64,000 nucleotides of DNA from Methyloceanibacter sp. wino2 (GTDB taxonomy: Bacteria; Pseudomonadota; Alphaproteobacteria; Rhizobiales; Methyloligellaceae): contig NZ_CP028960.1 in NCBI RefSeq assembly GCF_003071365.1, positions 62,001 to 126,000 of the forward strand, written 5' to 3'. Shown here piece by piece: positions 54,813 to 63,796 of the stretch. Both the position numbers and the translations under genes were made by a program. How positions within the stretch are numbered: the stretch's first letter is position 1; each line of letters opens with the position of its first letter. The notes under the pieces were generated by a model that saw only the letters and a list, made by a program, of their open reading frames with translations, was not told the DNA's origin and ran no database searches.

Positions 54813-55916
54813 CTAATCCGCACCGAGCGCTTGGAGCAGCGCATCCTTGAAACGATCGAAGTCCTCGATCTGCGGAAGGTGCCCGAGCCCGTCGAGTTCG
54901 ATCAGTTGAGCGTTCGGGATGCGTGACGCGGCTTCCTTGCCGAGCCGGTCATAGCGGCCCAATTCACGCGTGACGCCCGGCCGCTTGTTGGCCCTGTTCG
55001 GGCCCGTGCGGTCCCGTGTGCCGATGATCAGCGTGGTCGGAACCGCAAGCAGTTCGAAGTCGTCGATCACCGGCTGGGTCAGGATCATGTCGTAAGTCAG
55101 CGCCGACACGTAGGCGAGCTGCTCGGAGTCCGGCCCGTTGATCCAACCGCGCAACGGTATCGTCAGCGCGTCGTACGCATCGCTCCAGGCGCCGTCGTAA
55201 TAGTTCTTGCGCTGGTACGCGACGATATCGGCACCGGTCAGGCCCTTCTCGCGCTCGAAAGCGGCGGCGATGTCCGGATAGGTCGTGTAGTCAAGATAGT
55301 CCTCGAGCCCGATCGGATTGACGAGCACGAGGCGCTCAGTCCGCTCGGGGTAGGCGAGCGCGAAACGCGCAGCGAGCATCCCGCCCATGGAATGGCCGAC
55401 AATGACGGCCTTATCAATTCTGAGATCGTCCATCAGGGCAGCGGTGTTCGCGGCAAGCTGATTGAAGCTGTACTGATACGACGTCGGCTTGGAGGATTTC
55501 CCGAAGCCGATCTGATCGGGCATCAGCACGCCGTAGCCGCGGGCCGCGAGAAACTCGGCCGTCCGGCCCCAGTAGGCCCCGTTGAAGTTCTTGCCGTGCA
55601 GCAAGACCACGGTCGGCGCGTCCCCTTTCGCCGGCAGGTACATGTACGCCATTTCAAGGTCTTGGCGCTGGTTCTTCAGCGCCAGAGTCTGGACGTCGAA
55701 GGGATATGCGTAGCCGGACAGGCGCGCGTCGAAGGCAGGCTCTTCCGCGGCAACCGGCTCTTCGGCGTGCGCCGGCGTTGACGCAAACCCGAGCGGGACG
55801 AGCGCCGCGAAAACCAATGAGATGAGATGGAAACGCGCCACGCGGCGGGTGCCTAGGCGCGATCGCGCCAGTTGCGGGCCGGCCTGCCGGCGCGCCGAGG
55901 ACCGCCCACGAGCCAT
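54813..55916 (-). CDS. Exported alpha/beta hydrolase
   Basis: Periplasmic hydrolase with a signal segment (LISLVFAALVPLGFASTPAHA) and the catalytic elbow VIVGHSMGGMLAARFALA. An acidic residue in IIGTRDRTGPN and His in DGLGHLPQIEDF complete the triad. With ATG 55916 the gene overlaps the pentapeptide gene by 64 bases. GTG 55841 (VARFHLISLVF) would avoid the overlap and give a better signal peptide; neither has a strong ribosome site. Substrate unknown, related to haloalkane dehalogenase/epoxide hydrolase-like folds. Confidence 0.85.
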   Translation of the reverse strand: MARGRSSARRQAGPQLARSRLGTRRVARFHLISLVFAALVPLGFASTPAHAEEPVAAEEPAFDARLSGYAYPFDVQTLALKNQRQDLEMAYMYLPAKGDAPTVVLLHGKNFNGAYWGRTAEFLAARGYGVLMPDQIGFGKSSKPTSYQYSFNQLAANTAALMDDLRIDKAVIVGHSMGGMLAARFALAYPERTERLVLVNPIGLEDYLDYTTYPDIAAAFEREKGLTGADIVAYQRKNYYDGAWSDAYDALTIPLRGWINGPDSEQLAYVSALTYDMILTQPVIDDFELLAVPTTLIIGTRDRTGPNRANKRPGVTRELGRYDRLGKEAASRIPNAQLIELDGLGHLPQIEDFDRFKDALLQALGAD

Positions 55917-56773
55917 GAGACGTGCTTGTTCTCGTTGTCGCCGGGCTCATTGCCCTGTGTGTCGTGGCCGTTCGACCGCATCACAGCCCGCTGAGGCTCG
56001 AAACGTTCCGGCGCAGGCTGGGGCCGACTGGCTTCCACCTTGGGCAGCGCGGGTGCCGGTGAGAACACCGTCGTCTCGACGGGCGCCGCTTGAACGGGCT
56101 CCGGCTCCGGCTCCGGTTCGGGCTCGACGTAAGCAGCCGGTTCCGGTTCAGGGGTCTCTTCCGGCTGGTACGTCTCTTCCGGTTCCGGTGCTGCGTAGAA
56201 CGACATGCGCGCCGGTTCCGCAGGCGCCTCGGCTGCGGGGGCCTCGTAGGCCTCCTCCTCGACCGCGTCGCGTGCCGTCTCGATGTGGAGGATGCCTTGG
56301 CCGACGCTCCACAGTGCCGGACGCTGCAGTTCCTGGGGAAGAACCGTGCCGAGGTTCCCCTCGGCCTCGCCGATCTGATCGGTCGTCAAATCGCGGACGT
56401 CGGCAAGACTGGCGCCGCTGAGATTTGCGGCTTTGAGCACCGCGCCGGACAAGTTCGCGCCGTCCAGATTCGCGCCCGCCAAGTCCGCGCCGGTCAGGTC
56501 GACGCCCTCGAGCCGCGCTCCGCGCAAGTCCGCGTTCGTCAGGTCCGTGCCGCGCATATCCGCCCCGGTCAGCGTGGCGAAATAGAGCGTCGCGTCGGCC
56601 AGAAGCGCCCTCGACAGATTGATCGGCCCGCCGTTCATCGGGCCCAACTGCCGGTCGCCGATGCTCAGGGCGATGCCCTCGAGATCGGGCACGATCGACG
56701 GGTTCTCGGCACGCCACGCGTTCCAAACGCGGGGGCCGCGACGCAGAATCTCTATGTGCTCCGGAATTGTCAT
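55853..56773 (-). CDS. Pentapeptide-repeat protein with Glu/Pro-rich tail
   Basis: A 306-residue cytoplasmic protein. A short N-terminal region ([20 protein letters not shown]) precedes a pentapeptide-repeat helix (A(D/N)LxG pattern, about residues 50-130: [37 protein letters not shown]). A linker and a long disordered tail with [10 protein letters not shown] and Pro/Val/Ala runs follow, ending in a basic NWRDRA. No membrane helix. Pentapeptide proteins can bind DNA gyrase or act as scaffolds, but the function here is open. Confidence 0.85.
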   Translation of the reverse strand: MTIPEHIEILRRGPRVWNAWRAENPSIVPDLEGIALSIGDRQLGPMNGGPINLSRALLADATLYFATLTGADMRGTDLTNADLRGARLEGVDLTGADLAGANLDGANLSGAVLKAANLSGASLADVRDLTTDQIGEAEGNLGTVLPQELQRPALWSVGQGILHIETARDAVEEEAYEAPAAEAPAEPARMSFYAAPEPEETYQPEETPEPEPAAYVEPEPEPEPEPVQAAPVETTVFSPAPALPKVEASRPQPAPERFEPQRAVMRSNGHDTQGNEPGDNENKHVSWLVGGPRRAGRPARNWRDRA

Positions 56774-57009
56774 TTCGCGACTCTGCGTACTACGGGAAAG
56801 GCAATCGGCTCAACGCGATATTTTGTGCGGTGCGACTAAAAAATGCGCAGTGCAACCAATATGCGTGTCCGAATGGCGTACCGGGCGGATGTAACAGTTT
56901 CCTAGCAGCGCTCTGCTTGTCCACAATACCCACCGGGGTGAGGCCGATTGTACTGCCGATCGCCCTCGCCCGCCACCGCAACGGCGTGGCTTTGCAGCAA
57001 CGCCTCGCC

Positions 57010-57774
57010 TCAGGCCTCCGGCGGCGGCTTCGGCGAGTCGTTCTCGCCCTCGATCGTCCGCCGCTTCTTGCTCGCCAGCACGTTGATGAACTCGACTCCC
57101 GCGGAGAACGCCATCGCGAAGTAGATGTAGCCGCGCGGAATGTGGAAGTGGAAGGCATCGGCCACGAGTGCGGCGCCGATGAGCAGCAGGAAGGACAAGG
57201 CCAGCATCTTGGTCGTCGGATGGCGCTCGATAAAAGCGGCCACCGGTCCCGAGGCGACATACATGACGGCGATGGCCACGACCACGGCCGCGACCATTAC
57301 CTCGATGTGGTCCGCCATGCCCACGGCCGTGATGATCGAGTCCACCGAGAAGACGAGATCGATAACGGCGATCTGCACGACCGCCGCGGTCATCGAGGCC
57401 GCGATGGGTCCCGATCCGTTCTCGCCGCCGCTCCCCTCGATGCCTTCATGGATCTCGCGGGTGCCCTTCACCAGGAGGAACAACCCGCCTGCGAGAAGGA
57501 TGAGATCACGCCATGAAAAGTCGTACTCCCCCACCGTGAAGATCGGCGTGGTCATATGGATGAACCAGGTGAGGAAGCCGAGCATGATGACGCGGAACAC
57601 CAGCGCCAGCATCAGGCCGATACGGCGTGCGGTGAGCTGTTGCTCCGGCGGGAGCCGCTGCACCATCACGGAGATGAACACGACATTGTCGATGCCGAGC
57701 ACGATCTCCATCGCACTCAAGGCCAAGAAGCTCGCCCAGACATGCGGATCAGTGAGAAATTCCACAAGCGTCAT
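57010..57774 (-). CDS. TerC-family integral membrane protein
   Basis: A 254-residue membrane protein with about seven helices and the family signatures MEIVLGIDNVVFISVM, TWFIHMTTPIF, LDLVFSVDSIITAVGM-type (VIDLVFSVDSIITAVG) and YFAMAFSAGVEFINV. TerC proteins move or coordinate metal ions such as manganese, or respond to tellurite in some bacteria; the acidic helices fit metal transport. Single gene. Confidence 0.92.
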   Translation of the reverse strand: MTLVEFLTDPHVWASFLALSAMEIVLGIDNVVFISVMVQRLPPEQQLTARRIGLMLALVFRVIMLGFLTWFIHMTTPIFTVGEYDFSWRDLILLAGGLFLLVKGTREIHEGIEGSGGENGSGPIAASMTAAVVQIAVIDLVFSVDSIITAVGMADHIEVMVAAVVVAIAVMYVASGPVAAFIERHPTTKMLALSFLLLIGAALVADAFHFHIPRGYIYFAMAFSAGVEFINVLASKKRRTIEGENDSPKPPPEA

Positions 57775-57901
57775 GAAGGTCCGACTGGCGTCGCGTCCGT
57801 TGCACCCCGGAGTCCTGCATAACGCAGATTACCGTAGTCGGTCTATTGCCCGTTTCGGAAGACCGGCACCGGTGCTCCGGCGTGACGCCGGCAAACGAGA
57901 A

Positions 57902-57928
57902 AGGCCCACCGGTCAAACCGGCGGGCCT
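57902..57928 (-). terminator. Second hairpin between porin and TerC genes
   Basis: AGGCCC-A-CCGG pairs with CCGG-C-GGGCCT, loop TCAAA, followed on the minus strand by TTTCTCG. It lies downstream of the stronger hairpin after the porin and may serve as backup. Confidence 0.55.
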
Positions 57929-57950
57929 CGCTCTATCAGCCCTTCCCCGA

Positions 57951-57984
57951 AGAAAAGGCCGCCGCCCGGGACAAGGGCGGCGGC
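57951..57984 (-). terminator. Porin gene terminator
   Basis: GCCGCCGCCC (57958-57967) and GGGCGGCGGC (57975-57984) pair perfectly around a 7-base loop. On the minus strand CTTTTCTTC follows, about 45 bases after the porin stop. Confidence 0.75.
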
Positions 57985-58026
57985 AGTCTGGCGAAAGGGG
58001 ATGTTCTCGCTATCAGATCGTCCGAC

Positions 58027-59376
58027 TTACCAGTCGATCTGACCGCGCATACCGAAGCCGCTGATGTCGGCACCGTCGTTGTCGTTGAACTCACCGCCAA
58101 CGTCGGTTCCGATGACGTTGAACATCAGGCGGGTGTAAGCGGTCGGGTACCAGTTCAGAGCGATGGTCCAGCCTTCCTGCTCACCGCACTCGACACAGTC
58201 TGCGCCCGCAGCGAGCAAGGCAGAGGCATCGGAGCCGATGTCCACGCTATCCCAGCGGCCGGCGATTTCCCAGGCACCCCAGCCACCGTTCTTCAGGTCG
58301 AAGGGATTGTTGGGCTTCACGCGGCCGAATTCACCCTTGTCGGCTTCGTAGTTCCGCATGTCGTCGGTCAGGAACATGCTGCCGAAGACGTACCAGCCGT
58401 TGTAGTCAGGGTTCAGGCTGCGGGTCGACATGCTCTTGTAGTACTGCGGCACGTCCGGCGTCAGCTCGGCGTATTCACCCTGGACCGAGAAGCGGCGCCA
58501 CACGGCGGCACCTTCAAGACCCCAGTACTGGTCGGATTCACCGATCGCGTCCGCCTCAACAAAACGGTCGGACAGGTGAAGACCGGCACGAGACTGGTAG
58601 TCGTAGAGGGCCGTAACGCCTTCCTCGGTACCGTTGTTGCGGCTGCGATAGCTGGCGCCCAAGTGAACGACCGCTTCGTCGGTGTTGACGGGAGCGACCG
58701 TACCGCGGACAGCCCAAATCGACGGGCCGTCATCCCAAACACCATCGTCGCCGATGTTCGGACCGTTGTAGCTCGACTGGAACGACCAACCGAAGTCATC
58801 GTCGCTACCGGCGTGGATGCCGACACCGAGAGCACGAGGCTCGGCTTCGAAGGCCTCGATGAAGAAGGCCCGCTCCATGAAGGTGATGAAGCGCGAGCTG
58901 GTCATACCCTCGAGGGAGTTGGCGATCTTGAACTGACCGAACAGGATCTCAAGGTTGTTCCAATCGCTGAAACCAGCGTAGGCGATGTAAGCGTCCTTGA
59001 TGTCCGTGTCGTTGCCGGCGAAGTCGATTTCGAACTTGTACTTCCAGTCGTACCAGATCTTGCCTTCAACGCCGAGACGCGCGCGGCGCGCTTCCCAATC
59101 GTTGATGTCCGGATCGCCGGTGATCGGCTCATCCTGGTCGATCGAGTCGTAATCGACCTGCAAGCGACCGCGAACCTTGAAGCTGAACTTGCCGTCAGCG
59201 CTCGAAATCTGCGGCGCGCCCTTCCACTTCACGACAGGCTGAGACTTCTTGTATTCCTCGAACTCCGCCCGGGTGATGTACTGCGCTTTGGCAACCGGCG
59301 CTGCCGAAGCAAGAATTGCAAACGCGCTGGCGCTCGCAAACAACGTAAGACCGACTTTCTTAAGTCCCCCGATCAT
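58027..59376 (-). CDS. OprO/OprP-family porin
   Basis: Outer-membrane beta-barrel of 449 residues. It has a signal peptide (LFASASAFAILASAAPVAKA), a short coiled segment (ITRAEFEEYKKSQPVVKWKG) and then the phosphate-selective porin O/P domain with FKVRGRLQVDYDSIDQD, ARRARLGVEGKIWYDWKYKFEIDFAGND and a final Trp-ended strand GFGMRGQIDW. Many acidic/aromatic strands and Asp-rich loops fit an abundant channel. Despite the family name, anion selectivity cannot be inferred. Strong terminators follow. Confidence 0.9.
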   Translation of the reverse strand: MIGGLKKVGLTLFASASAFAILASAAPVAKAQYITRAEFEEYKKSQPVVKWKGAPQISSADGKFSFKVRGRLQVDYDSIDQDEPITGDPDINDWEARRARLGVEGKIWYDWKYKFEIDFAGNDTDIKDAYIAYAGFSDWNNLEILFGQFKIANSLEGMTSSRFITFMERAFFIEAFEAEPRALGVGIHAGSDDDFGWSFQSSYNGPNIGDDGVWDDGPSIWAVRGTVAPVNTDEAVVHLGASYRSRNNGTEEGVTALYDYQSRAGLHLSDRFVEADAIGESDQYWGLEGAAVWRRFSVQGEYAELTPDVPQYYKSMSTRSLNPDYNGWYVFGSMFLTDDMRNYEADKGEFGRVKPNNPFDLKNGGWGAWEIAGRWDSVDIGSDASALLAAGADCVECGEQEGWTIALNWYPTAYTRLMFNVIGTDVGGEFNDNDGADISGFGMRGQIDW

Positions 59377-59977
59377 GACCCCTCTCCACTCTGATAGAGT
59401 TAAGTTTTCCGTGTGGCTTCATCGCCAGGCCGAGGTGTTCTGTCCCTCTTGAACCCAGCAAAATCAGCGAGCCCGCTTCCTGCGAACCTCGGTTAACGTT
59501 CTATTTCCCGAGCCATGACGGGTGTGTGACACTCCGGCGACATCCAGGATTTGACTCAGGGCTGTTGCACATTGGCCACGGGGGTCCCTCGAGCCGCAGA
59601 ATAGCAGCTTCCGACCCTCTGAACCGGGGCGCTTTAACGCGCTGTTCTGGATTGTGTTTTTGTCTTCCGGGCGATGTGCCGCGGCGGCCGGTCGCAGGCC
59701 TCGCCAAGTCCACGATGTCAGTGATCTTTTCGCCCTACCGCAGTCCAAAAGACCTTCGGCGCCCGGGAAATAGGCGCGCCGGTGCCAGATCCGGAAAATC
59801 CTGCTCTGAGACAATGACTTAGACGGCATTGCGCGAAGTGGAATCGCAACTTCGCGATTCCGGCCCCGTGACCTCCCTTGGGCCGTTCGGGAAGCCTGCC
59901 CAAGCATCAGCGCCAGCCGATGTTGATCCGTGCGTTCCGGCCCCCGCTGCGCTATCAGGAAACAGGAAGGATTGACG
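59377..59977. other. 600-base gene-free stretch between porin and the hydroxylase
   Basis: Contains the divergent promoters of the porin (minus) and the UbiH-like gene (plus). Long open frames here, for example on the minus strand from 59464, have no family-like sequence and look accidental. No clear hairpin or known motif was found by eye, so most of this region is unexplained. Confidence 0.45.
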
Positions 59978-61222
59978 ATGAGTGCGCAGACGCCGGATAC
60001 GCCGATATTCGATGTGGTCGTGGTCGGAGCCGGCCCCTCAGGCATCGCGACCGCGCTAGCGCTCCACCACGTGGGCGCGGCCGTGGCCCTTGCCGGCCCG
60101 CCGCCCCCTGCGACCGCGCCGGCCAGGCCCGAAACCCGCACGGCGGCGTTGCTGACGAGTTCGGTCGACTTCCTGAAGCGCCTCGGCGTGTGGGAGCGGC
60201 TGGCGCCCAATGCCGCGCCGCTCACGGCCATCCGGATCGTCGATGCCTCCCGCAGCCTGCTTCGTTCACCCGATATCGCATTTGAAGCCCGGGAACTGGG
60301 CCTCGACAGCTTCGGCTTCAACATTGCGAACGCCGCCTTGAACACGGTCCTCTATGAGCGCGCGCGCGCTGTCCTGCCCAGGCTCGCGCCCGAGCCTGTC
60401 GAAACAATAGATCTCGGCCCGGATCGGGCCACGCTGACGTTCCGGTCCGGGGACCAGCTCTCGTGCCGTCTGATCGCGGGGGCCGACGGTCGCCGTTCGA
60501 TCTGCCGCGAGGCGGCGAAAATCGAGACGCGGGACGTGCGCTATGAACAAGCGGCCATTGCCTCCGGCTTTCGCCACAGCCTGCCCCATCGGGGGGTCGC
60601 GACCGAGCTCCACCGGGAGGGCGGTTCGGTGACGAGCGTGCCGACACCCGATCAACACACGTCGAGCCTGGTTTGGGTCACCAGCAGGGAGGAAGCCGAA
60701 GAGTTGATGGGTCTCGACGAGGCAAGCTTCGCAGGCCGCCTGCAAGAGCGCTTCGACGAGACCCTCGGTGTCATCTCGGACGTGGGACCGCGCGCCAGCT
60801 TTCCCGTCGCGGGGCTCACCGCCAAGCAAATGGCGGCGAACCGTACCGCGCTCGTGGGAGAAGCTGCTCATATCATGGCGCCGATCGGCGCTCAGGGGCT
60901 CAATCTCGGCCTTCGGGATGCGGCGGCCCTGGCAGATTGTGTCGCCGATGCCTTGCGCCATGACCGCGATCCCGGCGGCACCGCGGTCCTCGCCCAATAT
61001 GCCAAGGCGCGTCAGCTCGATGTCCTGTCGCGTACGGTCGGGGTCGATCTCTTGGGGCGCTCGCTGCTGACCAAGCTCCTGCCCGTGCAACTGGCGCGCA
61101 GCGCGGTTCTGACCGGGCTCAACGCCTTCGCACCCCTGAAGCGGATGGTGATGCAGGCCGGACTGGCACCGCCCGCTGATCTGCCGCGCCTCATGCGCCC
61201 TGTCGACAGCCTGCCTGCTTGA
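59978..61222 (+). CDS. UbiH/UbiF-family FAD-dependent hydroxylase
   Basis: Flavoprotein monooxygenase of 414 residues, probably hydroxylating the ubiquinone ring or a related aromatic. The FAD site starts FDVVVVGAGPSGIATALAL; the middle has AGADGRRSICREAA, and the late GEAAHIMAPIGAQGLNLGLRDAAAL is the diagnostic UbiH-family motif. ATG 59978 is preceded by AGGAAGG. An in-frame start at 59930 is less likely. The acyltransferase and hspQ genes follow on the same strand with 98- and 53-base gaps. Precise ring position cannot be read. Confidence 0.88.
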   Translation: MSAQTPDTPIFDVVVVGAGPSGIATALALHHVGAAVALAGPPPPATAPARPETRTAALLTSSVDFLKRLGVWERLAPNAAPLTAIRIVDASRSLLRSPDIAFEARELGLDSFGFNIANAALNTVLYERARAVLPRLAPEPVETIDLGPDRATLTFRSGDQLSCRLIAGADGRRSICREAAKIETRDVRYEQAAIASGFRHSLPHRGVATELHREGGSVTSVPTPDQHTSSLVWVTSREEAEELMGLDEASFAGRLQERFDETLGVISDVGPRASFPVAGLTAKQMAANRTALVGEAAHIMAPIGAQGLNLGLRDAAALADCVADALRHDRDPGGTAVLAQYAKARQLDVLSRTVGVDLLGRSLLTKLLPVQLARSAVLTGLNAFAPLKRMVMQAGLAPPADLPRLMRPVDSLPA

Positions 61223-61320
61223 CGTTGCTCCGGAGAGTCTTCAAGACGTTGCGCTTCCCGACGCCGCCCCGAAACCATCCCGGCGCTTCTCGCATCAATC
61301 GAACGACTGAAGGCTGACAC

Positions 61321-62238
61321 TTGGCGAATTCACTCGACACCTCCTTCGCAACCGATCTCAAGTACCGGCTCGAATATGGCGGGCTTCGCTTTCTGATTGG
61401 CCTTGTCCGTCTCGTCCCGCTCGATACCGCCTGCGATATCTCCGCCTTCTTCTGGCGGGTTCTGGGCAAGCGCAACCGCCGCCACAAGCGCGCCTTGGCC
61501 AATCTGGAGCGCGCCTTTCCCGAGAAGTCGCCCGAGGAGCGCGAGCGCATCGCTGTTGCCGCCTGGGACAATCTCGGTCGGGTGATGGTCGAAACGATGA
61601 ACATCGACCGTATCATCAAGGACCCCAGCCGGCTGCACGTGACCAACGGGCACTGGATCGGGCGCTACAAGGACAAGATGGGCCCGGCGCTTATCGTGAC
61701 CATGCACATGGGCAACTGGGAAATCGGCATGTGGCCCGTGACCCTCGCCGGCGTCCGTCCGGCGGGCGTCTATCGCTCGGTGAAGAACCCCTATGTCGAC
61801 CGTTATCTGCGCGAGCAGCGCCAAGCCCTTTATCCAGGGGGGCTTTTCGGTCGCGGCCGCACTGCCGGCGATGATGAAACACAGAAAACGGCCAGGCTGA
61901 TCATGGACTATGTCCGCCAGGGCGGCAGGCTTGGCTTCATCTCGGATTTGTACGACCGCAACGGCATCGAGGTCCCGTTCTTCGGCCATCTGGCGAAGAG
62001 CATGCCGATCGCCGCCATGATCGCGCGCCGCGTGGGTGCCCGTATCTGGATCGGCCGTTGCGTCCGGATCGGCAACCGCTCGGTTTTCGACGTCAACGTC
62101 AACGAGCTCAGGATCCCCCGGACCACGAATCAGGCCGAAGACATTCGGGCCATCACGGCCGCGATCCAGCGCTATTTCGAAGTGTGGATCCGCGAGAACC
62201 CCGAACAGTTCATGTGGTCAAATCGCCGCTGGTCCTAA
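61321..62238 (+). CDS. Lipid A biosynthesis acyltransferase (LpxL/HtrB family)
   Basis: Membrane-anchored acyltransferase of 305 residues that adds a secondary acyl chain to lipid A. The catalytic H-x4-E motif is MHMGNWEIGM. Other family parts are RKNRRHKRALANLERAFPE-type (KRNRRHKRALANLE) and GGRLGFISDLYDRNGIEVPFFGH. TTG 61321 start with GAAGG eight bases upstream. It forms a plus-strand run with the UbiH-like gene and hspQ. The chain length it uses is unknown. Confidence 0.9.
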   Translation: MANSLDTSFATDLKYRLEYGGLRFLIGLVRLVPLDTACDISAFFWRVLGKRNRRHKRALANLERAFPEKSPEERERIAVAAWDNLGRVMVETMNIDRIIKDPSRLHVTNGHWIGRYKDKMGPALIVTMHMGNWEIGMWPVTLAGVRPAGVYRSVKNPYVDRYLREQRQALYPGGLFGRGRTAGDDETQKTARLIMDYVRQGGRLGFISDLYDRNGIEVPFFGHLAKSMPIAAMIARRVGARIWIGRCVRIGNRSVFDVNVNELRIPRTTNQAEDIRAITAAIQRYFEVWIRENPEQFMWSNRRWS

Positions 62239-62291
62239 GGTCTTGCGGTCCCGCGTTGACACTGTGCCGTGCCCGCGATCTTATCTGTAGG

Positions 62292-62627
62292 ATGATGTCC
62301 ACGGTTCGAAACGCACGATTCCAGATCGGTCAAGTGGTCCGCCACCGGGTCTATCCCTTCCGCGGCGTCGTCTTCGACGTGGACCCAACCTTCTCCAATA
62401 CGGAAGAGTGGTATGCGTCCATTCCGAAGGACGTTCGGCCGGCAAAGGACCAGCCCTACTACCATCTGCTCGCGGAGAACGCCGACACCGAATACGTGGC
62501 CTACGTCTCGGAGCAGAACCTGTTGCCGGACGAATCCGACGAGCCATTGCGGCACCCGCAAATCCCGGAGTTCTTCGAGGACCTGAGGGACGGCGTGTTC
62601 CGTTTCCGCTTCGTCCAGGAGCATTGA
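62292..62627 (+). CDS. hspQ: Heat shock protein HspQ (YccV-like)
   Basis: Small DNA-binding/protease-linked protein of about 111 residues. The product has RFQIGQVVRHRVYPFRGVVFDVDP, EWYASIPKDVRPAKDQPYYH and DTEYVAYVSEQNLLPDES, a full YccV domain as in HspQ, a factor that modulates Lon and responds to acetylation in E. coli. ATG at 62292 or 62295, both with AGG nearby. It follows the lauroyl transferase-like gene by 53 bases. Confidence 0.93.
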   Translation: MMSTVRNARFQIGQVVRHRVYPFRGVVFDVDPTFSNTEEWYASIPKDVRPAKDQPYYHLLAENADTEYVAYVSEQNLLPDESDEPLRHPQIPEFFEDLRDGVFRFRFVQEH

Positions 62628-62712
62628 GCCGATCCCCGGCGGTTTTCCGCTGTCCCATCTCCTCACGTGATTAGACGCTCGACGCGCCTAAGGTGCTCAG
62701 CAGCCACAGAAA

Positions 62713-62740
62713 GGGCCGCGCAGGTGATCCTACGCGGCCC
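62713..62740 (-). terminator. Hairpin between hspQ and ialB
   Basis: GGGCCGCG (62713-62720) pairs with CGCGGCCC (62733-62740). On the minus strand TTTCTG follows, so it fits a weak terminator of the IalB gene and may stop hspQ transcripts on the other side. Confidence 0.6.
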
Positions 62741-62778
62741 AATAAATTCTGTTGTCGGGGCTCGAGCGCCCGCTGATC

Positions 62779-63533
62779 TTATTGCTGCGGCGCTGCGCCG
62801 GGCTGCGGAGCTGCACCAGGCTGCTGGGCGCCACCGGCTTGCCCCTGACGGGCCTTGGCGGCGAGTTCCTGCTGGCGCTTCCGATACATTTCGATCGTCT
62901 GGCGACGCTGCTGCTCATAGGCAGCGGTGTCGGTGGGCGGACCATCGAACGCCGCGGAAAAGCCGGTCAACGGCACCGGGAAGGCCATGGTCTTCTTCTG
63001 CACGTTCATCGCCGCGACGACCATCTGCTGCCCGGCCCGCATCTTGGCCAGGAGATCGTCCGTGAGTTCCATGTCTGCTTGGCAACTCGCCGGGAAGCAG
63101 ACTGAGAACGGCATCGGGGTCGGCTGCTCCTTGTCCACGACAACCTGCGCGCCGGTCGGCATCACCAGCGAGTAGACCGTCGGCATGCGGACGATGAACT
63201 GCTTCGTGGGATCGCCTTCCACGGTACGGATGGCCGCATAGACCATCACGATGCCCATGTTGGGATCGAAGGTCTCGTGTTGGATCAGACAAATCTGCTT
63301 GTTGCCAGTCTGCTCGTTCTTCACGCACAGCTTGACCAAGAGGGTTGCGCGGATGCCGCCGGCGCAGCTGCGCCGCCAGCCGGGGCGCGCTTGGGTGCTG
63401 CGGAGGAATTGGGCTGCTGGGCCATCGCGAGCACGCTGGCGGAAGTGATGCCGAGCACCAGAAGACTTGCGCCCAGCACATGACGCGCCGCTGTGCGGCC
63501 AATACTATTCCAGCGATCCTTGGACCAGATCAT
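62779..63533 (-). CDS. Invasion-associated locus B (IalB) family protein (frameshifted)
   Basis: Secreted protein of the IalB family found in Rhizobiales. The signal peptide and proline/alanine linker (HVLGASLLVLGITSASVLAMA ... QPSW) are in one frame ending at 63321. The rest (VKLCVKNEQTGNKQICLIQHE ... MNVQKKTMAFPVPLTGFSAAFDG) is in another. Adding one C at the CC 63335-63336 joins them into about 251 residues with QPSWVKLC. The Gln/Pro/Ala tail ends PGAAPQPGAAPQQ. In Bartonella IalB helps invasion; in free-living relatives the role is unknown. Confidence 0.82.
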
Positions 63534-63796
63534 TAAACGACCTTTCCTCTCTCTATATTTGGACCGGCAATGATCCGCCGACCCTACCGGTGCCCATTCT
63601 CCCTAACTAGGGTCAATACCCGAAATGCGGCGCGGGCGTGGCTTTATAACCGCTGTCTCGGGCTTGCCGTAGTCTCGGCCTTCCGGTGATCTAGATTGGG
63701 GAAGGATTCGGTACGACGTAAGATTTGTTAGTTAGGAATGTTACCTTTAGCTCGATAGCGTAACGCGCTGGCATCTATAGCCATCCAAGGTCATCG

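Noticed and set aside
59464-60345. 293-codon minus-strand open frame across the porin-ubiH gap
   Set aside because: It runs antisense into the UbiH-like gene, has no ribosome site or family-like sequence.
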